DNA from: Pseudomonas sp. HS6
GTDB lineage: Bacteria; Pseudomonadota; Gammaproteobacteria; Pseudomonadales; Pseudomonadaceae
Assembly (NCBI RefSeq): GCF_023375815.1
Contig: NZ_CP067412.1
Span: forward strand, 3,534,001-3,598,000
DNA: 64,000 bases
Direction: 5' to 3'
In this document: in pieces, positions 1 through 11,021 of the stretch
Position numbering within the stretch: the first letter of the stretch is position 1
Layout: every line of letters starts with the position of its first letter
Position numbers and translations under genes: made by a program
Notes under the pieces: generated by a model
What the model was told of the DNA's origin: nothing
Databases searched by the model: none
The model's input: the letters and a program-made list of their open reading frames with translations, nothing else

Positions 1-351
1 CAGGTGCGCGGCGCCGGGACACAAATGGGCATCGAACTGGTGGCGCCACACGCGCAGCCCTGCGGCTTGCAACTGGTGCGCACGCGGGACGATCACAGCC
101 ATTACCTGCGAGGTTTGTTGTTGCCGGAAATCAGCGCCATCGACTTGCCCGCGACGCTATTGGCGCCACGACTGCCGTTTCAGGAAGGCAGCAAAGTCAT
201 GATCAACACCCAGGGCGAAGAACACCGCGCCGGGCTGGATCGGCGGGTGGCGAGCACACACAGTTTCAATCAGTTTGCCTATCGTTCGCTGGAGGCCGCG
301 CAGAATGGCGGGAGCGAGGAGGATTTCGACTCGTTGTGGAAATCACTTTGA
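1..351 (+). CDS. 3' end of an unrecognised protein gene
   Basis: The reading frame is open from the first base and ends at a TAG at 349-351, so the start lies outside the window. About 116 residues are visible. They contain no signal peptide, membrane segment or motif that I can name. The chain looks like a soluble cytoplasmic protein with a beta-rich stretch (residues about 10-65) and a short acidic C-terminal tail. The gene converges on serB with only 39 bases between the two stop codons. In P. aeruginosa the genes around serB include fimX and a conserved hypothetical, so a signalling role is imaginable, but nothing in the sequence shows it. Confidence 0.6.
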   Translation, partial: QVRGAGTQMGIELVAPHAQPCGLQLVRTRDDHSHYLRGLLLPEISAIDLPATLLAPRLPFQEGSKVMINTQGEEHRAGLDRRVASTHSFNQFAYRSLEAAQNGGSEEDFDSLWKSL

Positions 352-354
352 GCC

Positions 355-381
355 AGGACCGCAGCCGAGGGCTGCGATCCT
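355..381. terminator. Hairpin between converging genes
   Basis: GCAGCC (361-366), loop GAG and GGCTGC (370-375) form a perfect stem that can be extended by GGA/TCC outside a small mismatch. It lies in the 39-base gap between two converging stop codons. The following T run is weak (GTTTT about ten bases on), so it is a plausible but imperfect terminator for the plus-strand gene. Confidence 0.45.
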
Positions 382-390
382 GTGCCGTTT

Positions 391-1605
391 TCAGAGCTGC
401 CCGTCGCGGTCCCGGAAGCCCAGCAGGTACAGCACGCCATCCAGACCGAGGGTCGAGATCGCCTGTTTCGCCGACTGCTTGACCAGCGGCTTGGCGCGGA
501 ACGCCACGCCCAGACCGGCAATCGCCAGCATCGGCAGGTCGTTGGCACCGTCGCCCACGGCGATGGTCTGCTCCAGACGCAAACCTTCTTTTTCAGCCAG
601 TTGTTTCAGCAGATCGGCCTTGCGCTGGGCATCGACGATCGGCTCGATCGCCACGCCGGTACACTTGCCATCGACCACTTCCAGCTCGTTGGCGAACACA
701 TAGTCGATGCCGAGCTTGGCCTGCAATTGCTTGGCAAAGTAGGTGAAGCCGCCCGACAGGATCGCGGTCTTGTAGCCCAGGCGCTTGAGTTCGGCGAACA
801 GGGTTTCGGCACCTTCGGTCAGACGCAGCGAGGCGCCGATCGAATCGAGCACGCTGACATCCAGCCCCTTGAGCAGCGCCAGACGCTCCTTGAAGCTGGC
901 GCGGAAGTCCAGCTCGCCGGCCATTGCCCGCTCGGTGATTTCCGAAACCCGGTCGCCGACACCGGCGGCCTTGGCCAGTTCGTCGATGACTTCGGCTTCG
1001 ATCAAGGTCGAGTCCATGTCGAACACCGCCAGACGACGATTGCGACGGAACAGCGAATCTTCCTGGAAGGCGATGTCGACGTTCAGTTCCTGGGCCACGC
1101 TGAGGAATTCGGCGCGCAGGGCCTGTGGATCAGCCGCTTCGCCACGCACGGAGAACTCGATGCAGCCCTTGCCCTTGTCGGCCGGGGTGTCCAGCGGCAT
1201 GCGACCCGACAGACGGTCAATATGGTCGATGTTCAGGCCGTATTTGGCGGTGATCGAGCTCACGGCCTGCAACTGGCCGGCGGTGACCTTGCGGGTCAGC
1301 AGGGTAACGATGTGGCGCTTCTTGCCCTGATTGCCCACCCATTGCTGGTAATCCTCTTCGGACACCGGGGTGAAACGCACCTGCTGGTCGAGCTCGTAAC
1401 CCTTGAACAGGATGTCCTTGAGCACCGACTTGCCTTGCTCGGAGTCGGGGATTTCCACGAGGATGCCGAACGACAGCATGTCGTGGATCACCGCCTGACC
1501 GATATCGAGGATGTTCACACCACCCTGAGCCAGAACACCGGTAATGGCCGCCGTCAGACCGGGACGGTCGACTCCCGTGATGTTAATCAGGACGATTTCG
1601 CGCAA
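391..1605 (-). CDS. serB: Phosphoserine phosphatase SerB
   Basis: Cytoplasmic HAD-family enzyme that hydrolyses O-phosphoserine to serine, the last step of serine synthesis. Residues 1-180 hold two ACT-like regulatory modules, the first beginning MREIVLINITG. The HAD motif I FDMDST is at about 195-200 (nucleophile Asp196, acid Asp198), motif II is the SGGF region and motif III is GDGANDLPML. I chose the TTG at 1605 rather than the in-frame TTG at 1620, because GGGGG lies about seven bases upstream and the family starts with MREIVLI; there is no ATG near. This gives 404 residues. It is divergent from the HAMP-domain gene at 1740. Confidence 0.95.
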   Translation of the reverse strand: MREIVLINITGVDRPGLTAAITGVLAQGGVNILDIGQAVIHDMLSFGILVEIPDSEQGKSVLKDILFKGYELDQQVRFTPVSEEDYQQWVGNQGKKRHIVTLLTRKVTAGQLQAVSSITAKYGLNIDHIDRLSGRMPLDTPADKGKGCIEFSVRGEAADPQALRAEFLSVAQELNVDIAFQEDSLFRRNRRLAVFDMDSTLIEAEVIDELAKAAGVGDRVSEITERAMAGELDFRASFKERLALLKGLDVSVLDSIGASLRLTEGAETLFAELKRLGYKTAILSGGFTYFAKQLQAKLGIDYVFANELEVVDGKCTGVAIEPIVDAQRKADLLKQLAEKEGLRLEQTIAVGDGANDLPMLAIAGLGVAFRAKPLVKQSAKQAISTLGLDGVLYLLGFRDRDGQL

Positions 1606-1739
1606 CGCGCACCCCCGCAACTGGAAAAAAACCGCATTCTACCCACTTTCAGTGACCATCGGGCACCGCCAGCGCTTTGCCGGTCTAGGGCCTGTCGCTA
1701 TACTGCGCGTCAACTTCACGGACAAAAGAGCCGAGCTCA

Positions 1740-3254
1740 GTGAACCGGCCCACGCCAGTTAAAACCGATAACTTCTTTCTGCTGATCTTCCGTGCACTGC
1801 GCCACCGCCGTGTACCGATTGCATTGCGCATTGCCAGCCATAACGTGATCCTGGTCGCCCTGGCCCTGGTGATCTATGCCTGCGTGATGGGCTTGCAGTT
1901 CAAGCAGGCCATGCACGAGCAGGCCGATGCGCTGGGCGAAAGCCTGACCACGCAGACCGCCACCTCCGCGACCGAACTGCTGGTGTCCAACGACATCCTC
2001 AGCCTCAACGTGCTGCTCAACAACCTGACCAAGAACAAGCTGGTGGCCCACGCCGCCATCTACAGCGTGGACAACCGCATCCTCGCCGAGTCCGGTCAGC
2101 GGCCCAAGCACAGCCTGCTGGGCGAAGCCGAGGGCATGTACGAGAGCAAGATCACCTTCCAGGACGTGACCGCCGGGCAACTGCGCATCAGCCTGGACAT
2201 GGACCAGTTCCAGCAGCCGATGACCATCAGCCTGCAAAGCATGGGCATCCTGAGTGCGATCCTGCTGGCACTGTCCCTGGCCCTGAGCCTGCGTCTGGGT
2301 CGACACATCTCCACGCCGCTGCTGCAATTGCGCGTGTGGCTGCGCCGGATCGACGAATACACGCCGGGTATCGAGCGCCAGGACGAGATCGGCGATCTGG
2401 CCCGTCAACTGCATGCCAGCTACGCCCCGGAGCCAACCATTCCCGAGCCTGAGCCGGAACCCGAGTTCGAGGACGACGACGTCGAGCCGGAATTCGAAGT
2501 GCGCAACCTGCGTGATCCGAGTTTTGACGAAAGCCGTCCGATGGCCGCGCAGAAGCCTGCGCCGCGCCATGTGGTGAGCACCGTTGAAGACGACGATGAC
2601 GAAGACCCGTTTGCCGATCTGCGTGACGAATCGCTGAACGAGCCCGCGCAACCTGCCGTTCGCCAGCCAACCCCGAGCGTGCCGCAACACACGGCGGTGC
2701 TGGCCGTGCAGCTGGGTTCGCAAGAGCAACTGCGCCGTTTGCCACGGGCACGTCTGGAAGAGTTGCAGGAGCGCTATCGCGACTGCCTGGAGCAGGCCGC
2801 TTCGCTGTATCAGGGTGAAATCGAAACCCTGAACGACGGCAGTACGCTGATGCTGTTCCACACCGAGGACATTGGCGACGATTACCTGACCAACGCCATT
2901 TGCTGCGGCGAGCTGCTGCGAGCGCTGGGCCACCAGTTGCAGATCGAAGTCGCCGACAGCGGCATCACTCTGCAATTGCAGCTGGGCCTGACCCTCGGCG
3001 ACGAACTGTTCGGCCTGAGCCAGATCGACTTGTTGCTGACTGACTCCGCGCAGGACGCCCTGGCGCTGTCGCAACACAGCCGCAACCTGCTGCTGGTGGA
3101 GCGCAAGATTGGTGACGACGCGCTGATTCGCCAGCGTGCGCGGATCCGGCCGATTGCCAGCCCTGAAGGGGCTTGCTGTGTTGAGCGGTTGATGGAGCCT
3201 TATCCGTCGATGCTTGAGCGGCAACTGGCGCGGATGCATGAGCGTCGGGCCTGA
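1740..3254 (+). CDS. AhpA/YtjB-like membrane protein with HAMP and a cyclase-like C-terminus
   Basis: This 504-residue inner-membrane protein starts at GTG 1740. A membrane segment at about 28-48 is followed by a periplasmic sensor-like region (50-165), a second membrane segment (165-187) and a HAMP module with a conserved DEIGDLARQL stretch. The N-terminal half matches the AhpA/YtjB (SMP) family. Residues 230-320 are a very acidic, proline-rich linker. Residues about 325-490 look like a degenerate class III nucleotide-cyclase fold (a long helix, then LNDGSTLMLFHTE, then an Ala/Leu-rich helix), without clear metal-binding Asp residues. I infer a sensory or scaffolding role; no reaction can be assigned. 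A strong terminator follows. Confidence 0.85.
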   Translation: MNRPTPVKTDNFFLLIFRALRHRRVPIALRIASHNVILVALALVIYACVMGLQFKQAMHEQADALGESLTTQTATSATELLVSNDILSLNVLLNNLTKNKLVAHAAIYSVDNRILAESGQRPKHSLLGEAEGMYESKITFQDVTAGQLRISLDMDQFQQPMTISLQSMGILSAILLALSLALSLRLGRHISTPLLQLRVWLRRIDEYTPGIERQDEIGDLARQLHASYAPEPTIPEPEPEPEFEDDDVEPEFEVRNLRDPSFDESRPMAAQKPAPRHVVSTVEDDDDEDPFADLRDESLNEPAQPAVRQPTPSVPQHTAVLAVQLGSQEQLRRLPRARLEELQERYRDCLEQAASLYQGEIETLNDGSTLMLFHTEDIGDDYLTNAICCGELLRALGHQLQIEVADSGITLQLQLGLTLGDELFGLSQIDLLLTDSAQDALALSQHSRNLLLVERKIGDDALIRQRARIRPIASPEGACCVERLMEPYPSMLERQLARMHERRA

Positions 3255-3268
3255 GGCCTTGATGTAAA

Positions 3269-3306
3269 GAAGCCCGCAGATGATCGCTCGTCTGCGGGCT
3301 TTTTTG
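3269..3306 (+). terminator. Rho-independent terminator after the HAMP gene
   Basis: AGCCCGCAGA (3271-3280) and TCTGCGGGCT (3291-3300) form a perfect 10-bp stem with a 10-base loop, followed directly by TTTTTT. It lies 16 bases after the stop codon of the 1740-3254 gene. Confidence 0.9.
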
Positions 3307-3342
3307 TGCGGGGTGTTTTCGTGATTGCGCCAGACTTTGGAG

Positions 3343-3552
3343 CCCCCTCACCCTAGCCCTCCCGAAACGTCGGACCGCCCGGAGGGAGAGGGGACCGATT
3401 GGGGGATATTCGAGCGATACACCGACTTGAACGCTCGGCTGTGAATCCGTAATCGACACGATTTCTCAGGTCGATGGATAACGCCAGACACCTCGGTCAG
3501 TCCCCTCTCCCTCCGGGCGGTCCGACGTTTCGGGAGGGTTAGGGTGAGGGGC
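3343..3552. repeat. 210-bp element with about 52-bp inverted-repeat arms
   Basis: The left arm (3343-3394) and right arm (3501-3552) are reverse complements over about 52 bases with one or two differences. Both contain CCCGAAACGTCGGACCGCCC. The centre (3395-3500) has no open reading frame of note. It lies in the 388-base gap between two converging genes, which holds otherwise only the two terminators. The shape is that of a miniature, transposase-less element or a large intergenic repeat of the kind described in P. fluorescens genomes. I cannot name the family without a search. Confidence 0.8.
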
Positions 3553-3602
3553 TTTTCCAGCCGAGTACCAAAGCATGATCCACCAACGCCCAGAAACAAC
3601 AA

Positions 3603-3621
3603 AGCCCGCACAAGGCGGGCT
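3603..3621 (-). terminator. Rho-independent terminator after the PqiC-like gene
   Basis: AGCCCGC (3603-3609) and GCGGGCT (3615-3621) form a perfect 7-bp stem with a 5-base loop. Read on the minus strand it is followed by a T-rich stretch (TTTGTTGTTT). It lies 21 bases after the stop of the lipoprotein gene. Confidence 0.75.
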
Positions 3622-3642
3622 CTGTTCTGACTCGTTCCAGCC

Positions 3643-4356
3643 TTAGAAGCGAAACACTTCCATATCGGTGCGAATCGGCGAAGCCATCGGTATCTTCGGC
3701 TGCTTCTCGGCTTCCGCCGCCGGCGCAGCCGGTTTCGGTGCCGACTTACGCGGCGCCTCAGCAACCGGTGGCTGATTGGCCAAAGGCTTGAGCGCTACCG
3801 ACAACTGCTCGGCCAGACGCTGCAACAATACGCCTTGCGCCTGCACCTGTGCGGCAGTGCTGCCAGCATGTTGCTCTTGCAGATGGACGATGCGGTTGTC
3901 GCGAACCTGACCTCGACGGTCGATCAAACGCCATTGCGCGTCGAGGATCGCCGGTTGCGACTGACCCGAGTCTAGACGGGTAATGGTCAACAGCACCTGC
4001 ACATCCGGGGTGAAACCCAGAGTGGCCGGCGCCAATACCACACGCTGGCTGTCCAGATGGCCGGCGACCTGACGCAACAGCAACTGATCGATGTCCGAAG
4101 ACAGGCTGCCGGCCCAGCGGCCGTCGATCGATGCCTGCAGGCTGCCATCCGGCTGACGCTGCAACAGGGTTTCACGTTGCAGGTAGTCGGCAACTACCAC
4201 AGGGCCCAGCAAAACTGCCATGCCCGCGCTTTGCGCAGGCTGAGCCGGACTTCCGCTGTCCAGCTGATACAGCGACACCGGCTGGTGAACGCTGCAACCC
4301 GCCAGGCCAAGAACGCCGGCGAGCAGGAGAATAAGGGGGCGCAGAGAAGTCATCAT
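3643..4356 (-). CDS. PqiC-family ABC-transport auxiliary lipoprotein
   Basis: This 237-residue lipoprotein has an N-terminal signal ending in a lipobox (LGLAGC, Cys about 21) and the beta-rich fold of the PqiC/DUF330 family (YQLDSG, LLGPVVVADYLQRETLL, SSDIDQLLLRQVA). Members sit on the outer membrane and partner Mce-type (PqiB-like) lipid-transport systems. Residues 195-237 form an Ala/Pro/Lys-rich extension that I would not expect in the short family members. No PqiA or PqiB gene is adjacent here, so its transporter must be elsewhere. Two ATGs are adjacent (MMTS); either could start. It follows parC on the same strand after a 228-base gap that holds a strong hairpin. Confidence 0.85.
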   Translation of the reverse strand: MMTSLRPLILLLAGVLGLAGCSVHQPVSLYQLDSGSPAQPAQSAGMAVLLGPVVVADYLQRETLLQRQPDGSLQASIDGRWAGSLSSDIDQLLLRQVAGHLDSQRVVLAPATLGFTPDVQVLLTITRLDSGQSQPAILDAQWRLIDRRGQVRDNRIVHLQEQHAGSTAAQVQAQGVLLQRLAEQLSVALKPLANQPPVAEAPRKSAPKPAAPAAEAEKQPKIPMASPIRTDMEVFRF

Positions 4357-4484
4357 CCCGTCCAGGTGGCCGCCACAAGGCTGACCACAGTGAAAATACT
4401 CAAAAAATATGAAGAACGCTCGGCCACGCCGGCGCTTGGAAAGGCCATATCATCCGTGAATATGCGTTCCGACTCCAGCGCCAA

Positions 4485-4524
4485 AGCGCCGATCTACGGG
4501 TTAAATCGTAGATCGGACGCTCTA
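4485..4524. repeat. Strong hairpin between parC and the PqiC-like gene
   Basis: CCGATCTACG (4489-4498) and CGTAGATCGG (4507-4516) pair perfectly over 10 bp with an AT-rich loop (GGTTAAAT). AGCG and CGCT extend the stem with one bulged A. A second short hairpin, TTTCTCC/GGAGAAA, lies at 4544-4560. Neither has a good T run, so they may protect the 3' end of the parC mRNA or act as a weak terminator, rather than being a textbook terminator. Confidence 0.6.
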
Positions 4525-4584
4525 GAGAGGCGTTCTCACTCATTTTCTCCGCCGGAGAAATGAATGCGAATGCCCCCTGGCCGC

Positions 4585-6849
4585 TTAATTGAGGTTTTCG
4601 ACGAGCAGCGCATCCACTCGCTGGAAGCCCCGAGGCAGTTTATTGCCACGGCGACCACGCTCACCCTTGTAGTGTTCGAGGTCGTCGGCTTTCAGTTTGT
4701 ACGGACGTTTACCCGCTTGCAGGACCAACGTAGCACCGGCGGGAATGACAGCAATGTCCGTGACAAACTCTTCACGACTGGCAACACGGTCACCTGGAAC
4801 ACCGATGATCTTGTTGCCCTTGCCCTTCGCCAACTGCGGCAAATCGCTGATATTGAAAACCAGCATACGCCCCTCGCTTGTCACCGCAGCAAGTAAATCA
4901 TTCTCGCGATCAGTCACCGGACGCGGTGCGATCACCTTGGCGTTGTTCGGCAGGCTCAACAGCGCCTTGCCGGCCTTGTTCTTGGCTTGCAGGTCCTCAC
5001 CCTTGACCACGAAACCGTAGCCGGCGTCGGAGGCAATCACGTACAGCGCGTCGTCTTCCGGCATCAGCACGCATTCGAACGTGGCGCCAGGTGGTGGCGT
5101 GAGACGACCGGTCAACGGCTCGCCCTGGCCCCGTGCCGACGGCAAGGTGTGCGCGGCCACCGAATAACTGCGACCGGTGGAGTCGATGACCACGGCTGAT
5201 TGGTTGGAGCGCCCCGCCGCCGAAGTCTTGAAGCCGTCGCCGGCCTTGTACGACAGGCCGGTGGCGTCGATCTCGTGGCCCTTGGCCGAACGAATCCAGC
5301 CTTTTTCCGACAGCACAACGGTGACTTTCTCGTTTGGCAGCAGATCGTGCTCGGTCAGCGCCTTGGCTTCGGCACGCTCGACGATTGGCGACCGACGGTC
5401 GTCGCCGTAGGTTTCGGCGTCTTTCAACAGCTCGGTGCGCACCAGTTTCTTCAGCTTGGCTTCGCTGCCCAGCAGGGCTTGCAGCTTGGCTTGTTCCTTG
5501 AGCAGTTCGTCCTGCTCGTCGCGCAGCTTCATCTCCTCCAGTCGCGCCAACTGACGCAGACGGGTATCGAGGATATAGTCGGCCTGGATTTCGCTGAGGG
5601 CAAAACGCTCGATCAGCTTGGCTTTCGGGTGTTCCTCGGTGCGGATGATGTGGATCACTTCATCCAGGTTGAGGTAGGCAATCAGCAAACCGTCCAACAG
5701 GTGCAGGCGACGCTCGACCTTGTCGAGTCGGAATTGCAGGCGGCGACGCACGGTCAGCACGCGGAATTCCAGCCACTCCACCAGCAGCGCACGCAGGTTT
5801 TTCAGCTGCGGTTTACCGTCCAGACCGATGATGTTGACGTTGACCCGGTAGGTCGACTCCAGCTCGGTGCTGGCGAACAGGTGCTGCATCAACGCGTCGT
5901 GATCGACGCGGCTGTTGACCGGAATGATCACGATGCGGCACGGGTTTTCGTGGTCGGATTCGTCGCGAAGATCGGCGATCTGCGGCGCTTTCGATGGTTT
6001 GGCCTGCATCAGCGCGGCGATCTGTTCCAGCACCTTGGCCCCGGAGACCTGGTGCGGCAGCGCGGTGACGATGATGTCGCCGTCCTCGACGTGGTACACG
6101 GCGCGCATGCGCACCGAGCCCTTGCCGGTTTCGTACATTTTCAGCAGATCGGCACGCGGAGTAATGATTTCCGCTTCGGTCGGGTAGTCCGGGCCCTGAA
6201 TGTGTTCGCAGAGCTGTTCGACCGTGGCTTTTGGCTCATCGAGCAGGCGCACGCAGGCGGTGGCAACTTCGCGCAGGTTGTGCGGCGGCACGTCGGTGGC
6301 CATGCCCACAGCGATGCCGGTGGTGCCATTGAGCAGGATGTTCGGCAAACGTGCCGGCAACACCAATGGTTCCTGCAGGGTGCCGTCGAAGTTCGGCCCC
6401 CAGTCTGCGGTGCCCTGGCCGAGTTCGCTGAGCAGCACTTCGGAATAACGCGACAGCCGCGCTTCGGTGTAACGCATGGCGGCGAAGGATTTCGGATCGT
6501 CCGGCGCACCCCAGTTACCCTGACCGTCCACCAGCGTGTAGCGATAGCTGAACGGCTGGGCCATCAGCACCATCGCTTCGTAGCACGCCGAGTCGCCGTG
6601 CGGGTGGAACTTGCCGAGCACGTCGCCGACGGTACGCGCCGACTTCTTGTGCTTGGAATCGGCGTCCAGCCCCAGCTCGCTCATGGCGTAGACGATACGC
6701 CGCTGTACCGGTTTCAGACCGTCGCCGATATGCGGCAAGGCACGGTCCATGATCACGTACATGGAGTAGTTGAGGTAGGCATTTTCGGTGAAGTCAGCCA
6801 GCGACCGGCGTTCTACGCCATCTAAGCTGTCTGCAAGGTTGTCGCTCAT
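4585..6849 (-). CDS. parC: DNA topoisomerase IV subunit A (ParC)
   Basis: This is the breakage-reunion subunit of topoisomerase IV, which decatenates daughter chromosomes with ParE. It has 754 residues starting at [15 protein letters not shown]; the frame extends upstream without a matching start. The quinolone-resistance region [11 protein letters not shown] keeps the sensitive residues Ser87 and Glu91. The catalytic Tyr lies in [10 protein letters not shown] at about 127. The C-terminal third (about 490-750) is the beta-pinwheel. It starts seven bases after the retropepsin-like gene stops and belongs to the same minus-strand group as parE, so both subunits can be made from linked transcripts. 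Confidence 0.98.
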   Translation of the reverse strand: MSDNLADSLDGVERRSLADFTENAYLNYSMYVIMDRALPHIGDGLKPVQRRIVYAMSELGLDADSKHKKSARTVGDVLGKFHPHGDSACYEAMVLMAQPFSYRYTLVDGQGNWGAPDDPKSFAAMRYTEARLSRYSEVLLSELGQGTADWGPNFDGTLQEPLVLPARLPNILLNGTTGIAVGMATDVPPHNLREVATACVRLLDEPKATVEQLCEHIQGPDYPTEAEIITPRADLLKMYETGKGSVRMRAVYHVEDGDIIVTALPHQVSGAKVLEQIAALMQAKPSKAPQIADLRDESDHENPCRIVIIPVNSRVDHDALMQHLFASTELESTYRVNVNIIGLDGKPQLKNLRALLVEWLEFRVLTVRRRLQFRLDKVERRLHLLDGLLIAYLNLDEVIHIIRTEEHPKAKLIERFALSEIQADYILDTRLRQLARLEEMKLRDEQDELLKEQAKLQALLGSEAKLKKLVRTELLKDAETYGDDRRSPIVERAEAKALTEHDLLPNEKVTVVLSEKGWIRSAKGHEIDATGLSYKAGDGFKTSAAGRSNQSAVVIDSTGRSYSVAAHTLPSARGQGEPLTGRLTPPPGATFECVLMPEDDALYVIASDAGYGFVVKGEDLQAKNKAGKALLSLPNNAKVIAPRPVTDRENDLLAAVTSEGRMLVFNISDLPQLAKGKGNKIIGVPGDRVASREEFVTDIAVIPAGATLVLQAGKRPYKLKADDLEHYKGERGRRGNKLPRGFQRVDALLVENLN

Positions 6850-6856
6850 GCGGGCC

Positions 6857-7381
6857 TCATCGGTTCGTTGTCTGGCGCAGCAGCATGGTGCCGCCGCGCT
6901 GAGTAAATTCAAGTTTGTTCAGGGCGCTCATGCCGAGCAGCACCTGATCGCCATGCAGACCGGGCGCCACCAGTGCGCGGACGTCCCGCAGCACGATGTC
7001 GCCCAGTTGCAGGCGGTCGATACGGGTGCGATAGCCCTGGCTCAGGCCGTTGGCCGTGCTCAGGGTCACACCGAAACCTTCTTCCAGCTTCAGGCTTTTC
7101 GCCACCTCCGCCGGGATTGCCACGTCGGTCGCGCCGGTGTCGAGCATGAACTCCACCGGCCGACCGTTGATCAGTCCGCTGACGACAAAATGCCCTTGGG
7201 CGTTGCCGATCAGTTTCACTTCGATATAGCCGTTGCCCTGCTGCGAAGTCACCTCGGCATTGGGATTACGCTGGCGTTCTTCCCACTGGCCGAAAAACCG
7301 CGTGGCCAGAAACAGAGCCGCGCACCAGGCCAGAATCATCAGCACCCGACCGGCGCGTTTGCCCGGCGGTTGCGGGCTCAT
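6857..7381 (-). CDS. Retropepsin-like aspartic protease
   Basis: A 174-residue protein with one N-terminal membrane segment (about 13-30), then a clan AA aspartic-protease fold. The catalytic triplet is in [14 protein letters not shown] (Asp at about 84), and [13 protein letters not shown] is the C-terminal hallmark of the TIGR02281-type family. Because the protein is single-domain it must act as a dimer. I infer a periplasmic location from the N-terminal anchor. Its ATG overlaps the TGA of the upstream esterase-like gene (ATGA), and parC starts seven bases downstream. The substrate is unknown. Confidence 0.88.
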   Translation of the reverse strand: MSPQPPGKRAGRVLMILAWCAALFLATRFFGQWEERQRNPNAEVTSQQGNGYIEVKLIGNAQGHFVVSGLINGRPVEFMLDTGATDVAIPAEVAKSLKLEEGFGVTLSTANGLSQGYRTRIDRLQLGDIVLRDVRALVAPGLHGDQVLLGMSALNKLEFTQRGGTMLLRQTTNR

Positions 7382-8366
7382 GGCTTGGCGCTCCAGCCAC
7401 CCTCAGGCGCGGCGAAACGCCAGACGATCGGGCGCGCCTCGCCATCGGCGCGAGGGCCGAAATTGTTGTCGACGCCGATCCAGGCGCCTTGAGCATCGAT
7501 GACCAGTGCCTCTTCCAGCCCGAAGTTCTGCGCGTAACGACGATTGCTCTGCAACAGCTCGGCCGCATACGACCAGCAAAGCTCGACCTTGGCCGTCTGC
7601 GCGTCACGGCGACAGATCTGGTAGGCGTTGCGCTCAAGGGTAAACAGTTTGCCGTTGAACAATGACAGGTCGGAAAAATCCCGATTGACCGGTCTGGCCT
7701 TGGGAAACTGCGGCGGCTGCATTTCCATCCCGCCTTCGCTCAGCAGCACACAGCGACCGTCACAGTCCCACACCGTCTGTTGGCGCTTGATCAGCAACAA
7801 GCCACGGCTTTGCCGCTCGGCGGCCAGCCACATCTGATCGCCCGCCGGATTGATCGCCAGACCTTCGAAGATCGCATTGAATTGCAGCAACAGGCCACTG
7901 GCCCGAGCTTCGCGCACCATCATCGGCGAGATTTTCAGCCACGACGACGGCCCTTGCGGCGGCACCTGCAGTACGGCTGCATGACCTTCGCTGACAATGT
8001 AGCGATTGCCGGCGCTGTCGCAGGTGATCCCTTCGAAATCCAGGTCACCGCCACGAACGAACGACGCCGCCCAGGTCCGTGACTTGATGCCCCACGGCAA
8101 ACCGCTGTCGGGGACTGGCGGCGGATCGATGCGCACGGCAGTCGCCTGCCAGACGGGATCGCGAGTATCGAGACGGTAGATCTGGTCATCATCGCGATCC
8201 GACACCGTCCACAGCTCGTTGCCGCACAGGGCCAGCCCCGACAGATTGCCACCGCGCATGCCTTCGACCGGGTGTTCGGCGAGCACGCGCAGTTCTTGCA
8301 CAGGCTCCGCCGACGCCGTCATCGACCCCAGCAGCAAAGCACCCGCCAAGGCCCCGCCAAACCGCA

Positions 8367-8367
<1 letters not shown>
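7378..8367 (-). CDS. Esterase-like phytase family protein
   Basis: This 329-residue exported protein has a signal peptide ending around TASA-EP (about 21). The rest is a beta-propeller-like chain with repeated acidic turns (LSGLALCGNELWTVSDRDDD, GGDLDFEGITCDSAGNRY, EGLAINPAGDQMWLAAE). This pattern belongs to the phytase-esterase (DUF3616-like/esterase-like phytase) family; the enzymatic substrate is not established. Its ATG overlaps the parE stop (TGATG), and its own stop overlaps the start of the next gene, so translation is coupled through parE, this gene and the protease gene. Confidence 0.8.
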
Positions 8368-10286
<1,919 letters not shown>

Positions 10287-10316
10287 TCAGTGATTCAATG
10301 AAAATGGGGCAAGACT

Positions 10317-10925
10317 TCACAGTGCGGTGAAATCGATTGCCTGATAGGTATCGGCGCCAATCCCGGCAAAGCTGAGCAATGCCGGCAATTGTGTAACAAA
10401 TCCCTGGAAACTGTGGTCGCCACCGGCCTGAATGCGCAAGGCACAGGCCCGGTAATACTGCTGGGCGAGGCGATAATCCAGCGTTTCATCCCCGGTCTGC
10501 AACCACACCTGATACCGCTGCGGATCCTGCGGTGCCGGCACTTCCAGTTCGGCCAGGGCCGTCACGTGGTCGTGGGTCAATTCCCAGGTTTCGTCGGTGT
10601 ACAGGTTTTTCTGCGTCCCCAGGTAGCCGTCGAACATCCGGTGCGGACTGACGGCCGGGTTGACCAGCAGGGCTTTCAGGCCATGGCGCTCGGCCAGGTG
10701 AGTCGCATAGTAGCCGCCGAGGGAGCTTCCCACCAGTAATGGCCGACCCAGCTCGGCGATTGCCTGCTCCAGCTGACCGATGGCTTCACGCGGGTGGTGA
10801 TGCAGCGCCGGGACACGCAGTTGATCGCTCAAACCCAGCCGTTCCATCACCTCGACCAGCTGACAGGCCTTCTTCGAGGCCGGCGCGCTGTTGAAACCGT
10901 GGATATAGAGGATCGAACCGGACAT
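10317..10925 (-). CDS. YqiA/YcfP-family alpha/beta hydrolase
   Basis: A 202-residue cytoplasmic esterase-type protein. It starts SGSILYIHGFNSAPASKK (oxyanion region HGF), has the nucleophile elbow VGSSLGGYYA (Ser at about 68), an Asp in the QTGDETLDY stretch and a His in GGDHSFQGF near the end. This is the compact YqiA/UPF0227 fold found next to cpdA and parE in many gammaproteobacteria. The natural substrate is not known. A minus-strand gap of 96 bases separates it from cpdA. Confidence 0.9.
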   Translation of the reverse strand: MSGSILYIHGFNSAPASKKACQLVEVMERLGLSDQLRVPALHHHPREAIGQLEQAIAELGRPLLVGSSLGGYYATHLAERHGLKALLVNPAVSPHRMFDGYLGTQKNLYTDETWELTHDHVTALAELEVPAPQDPQRYQVWLQTGDETLDYRLAQQYYRACALRIQAGGDHSFQGFVTQLPALLSFAGIGADTYQAIDFTAL

Positions 10926-11021
10926 TTGAGCTCCCTGGGTGTCGGCTAAAGAAAGCGGAGTTTACAGGGAGTCGAGGGGTGTTGGGCCAGCACCCGAGGA
11001 AATCAGCGCTGTGCCCTTGAA

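Noticed and set aside
1740..3239. Long minus-strand open frame opposite the HAMP gene (500 codons)
   Set aside because: It is rich in Gln, Arg and His with no domain, and lies exactly antisense to a gene with clear membrane and HAMP features; a GC-bias shadow.
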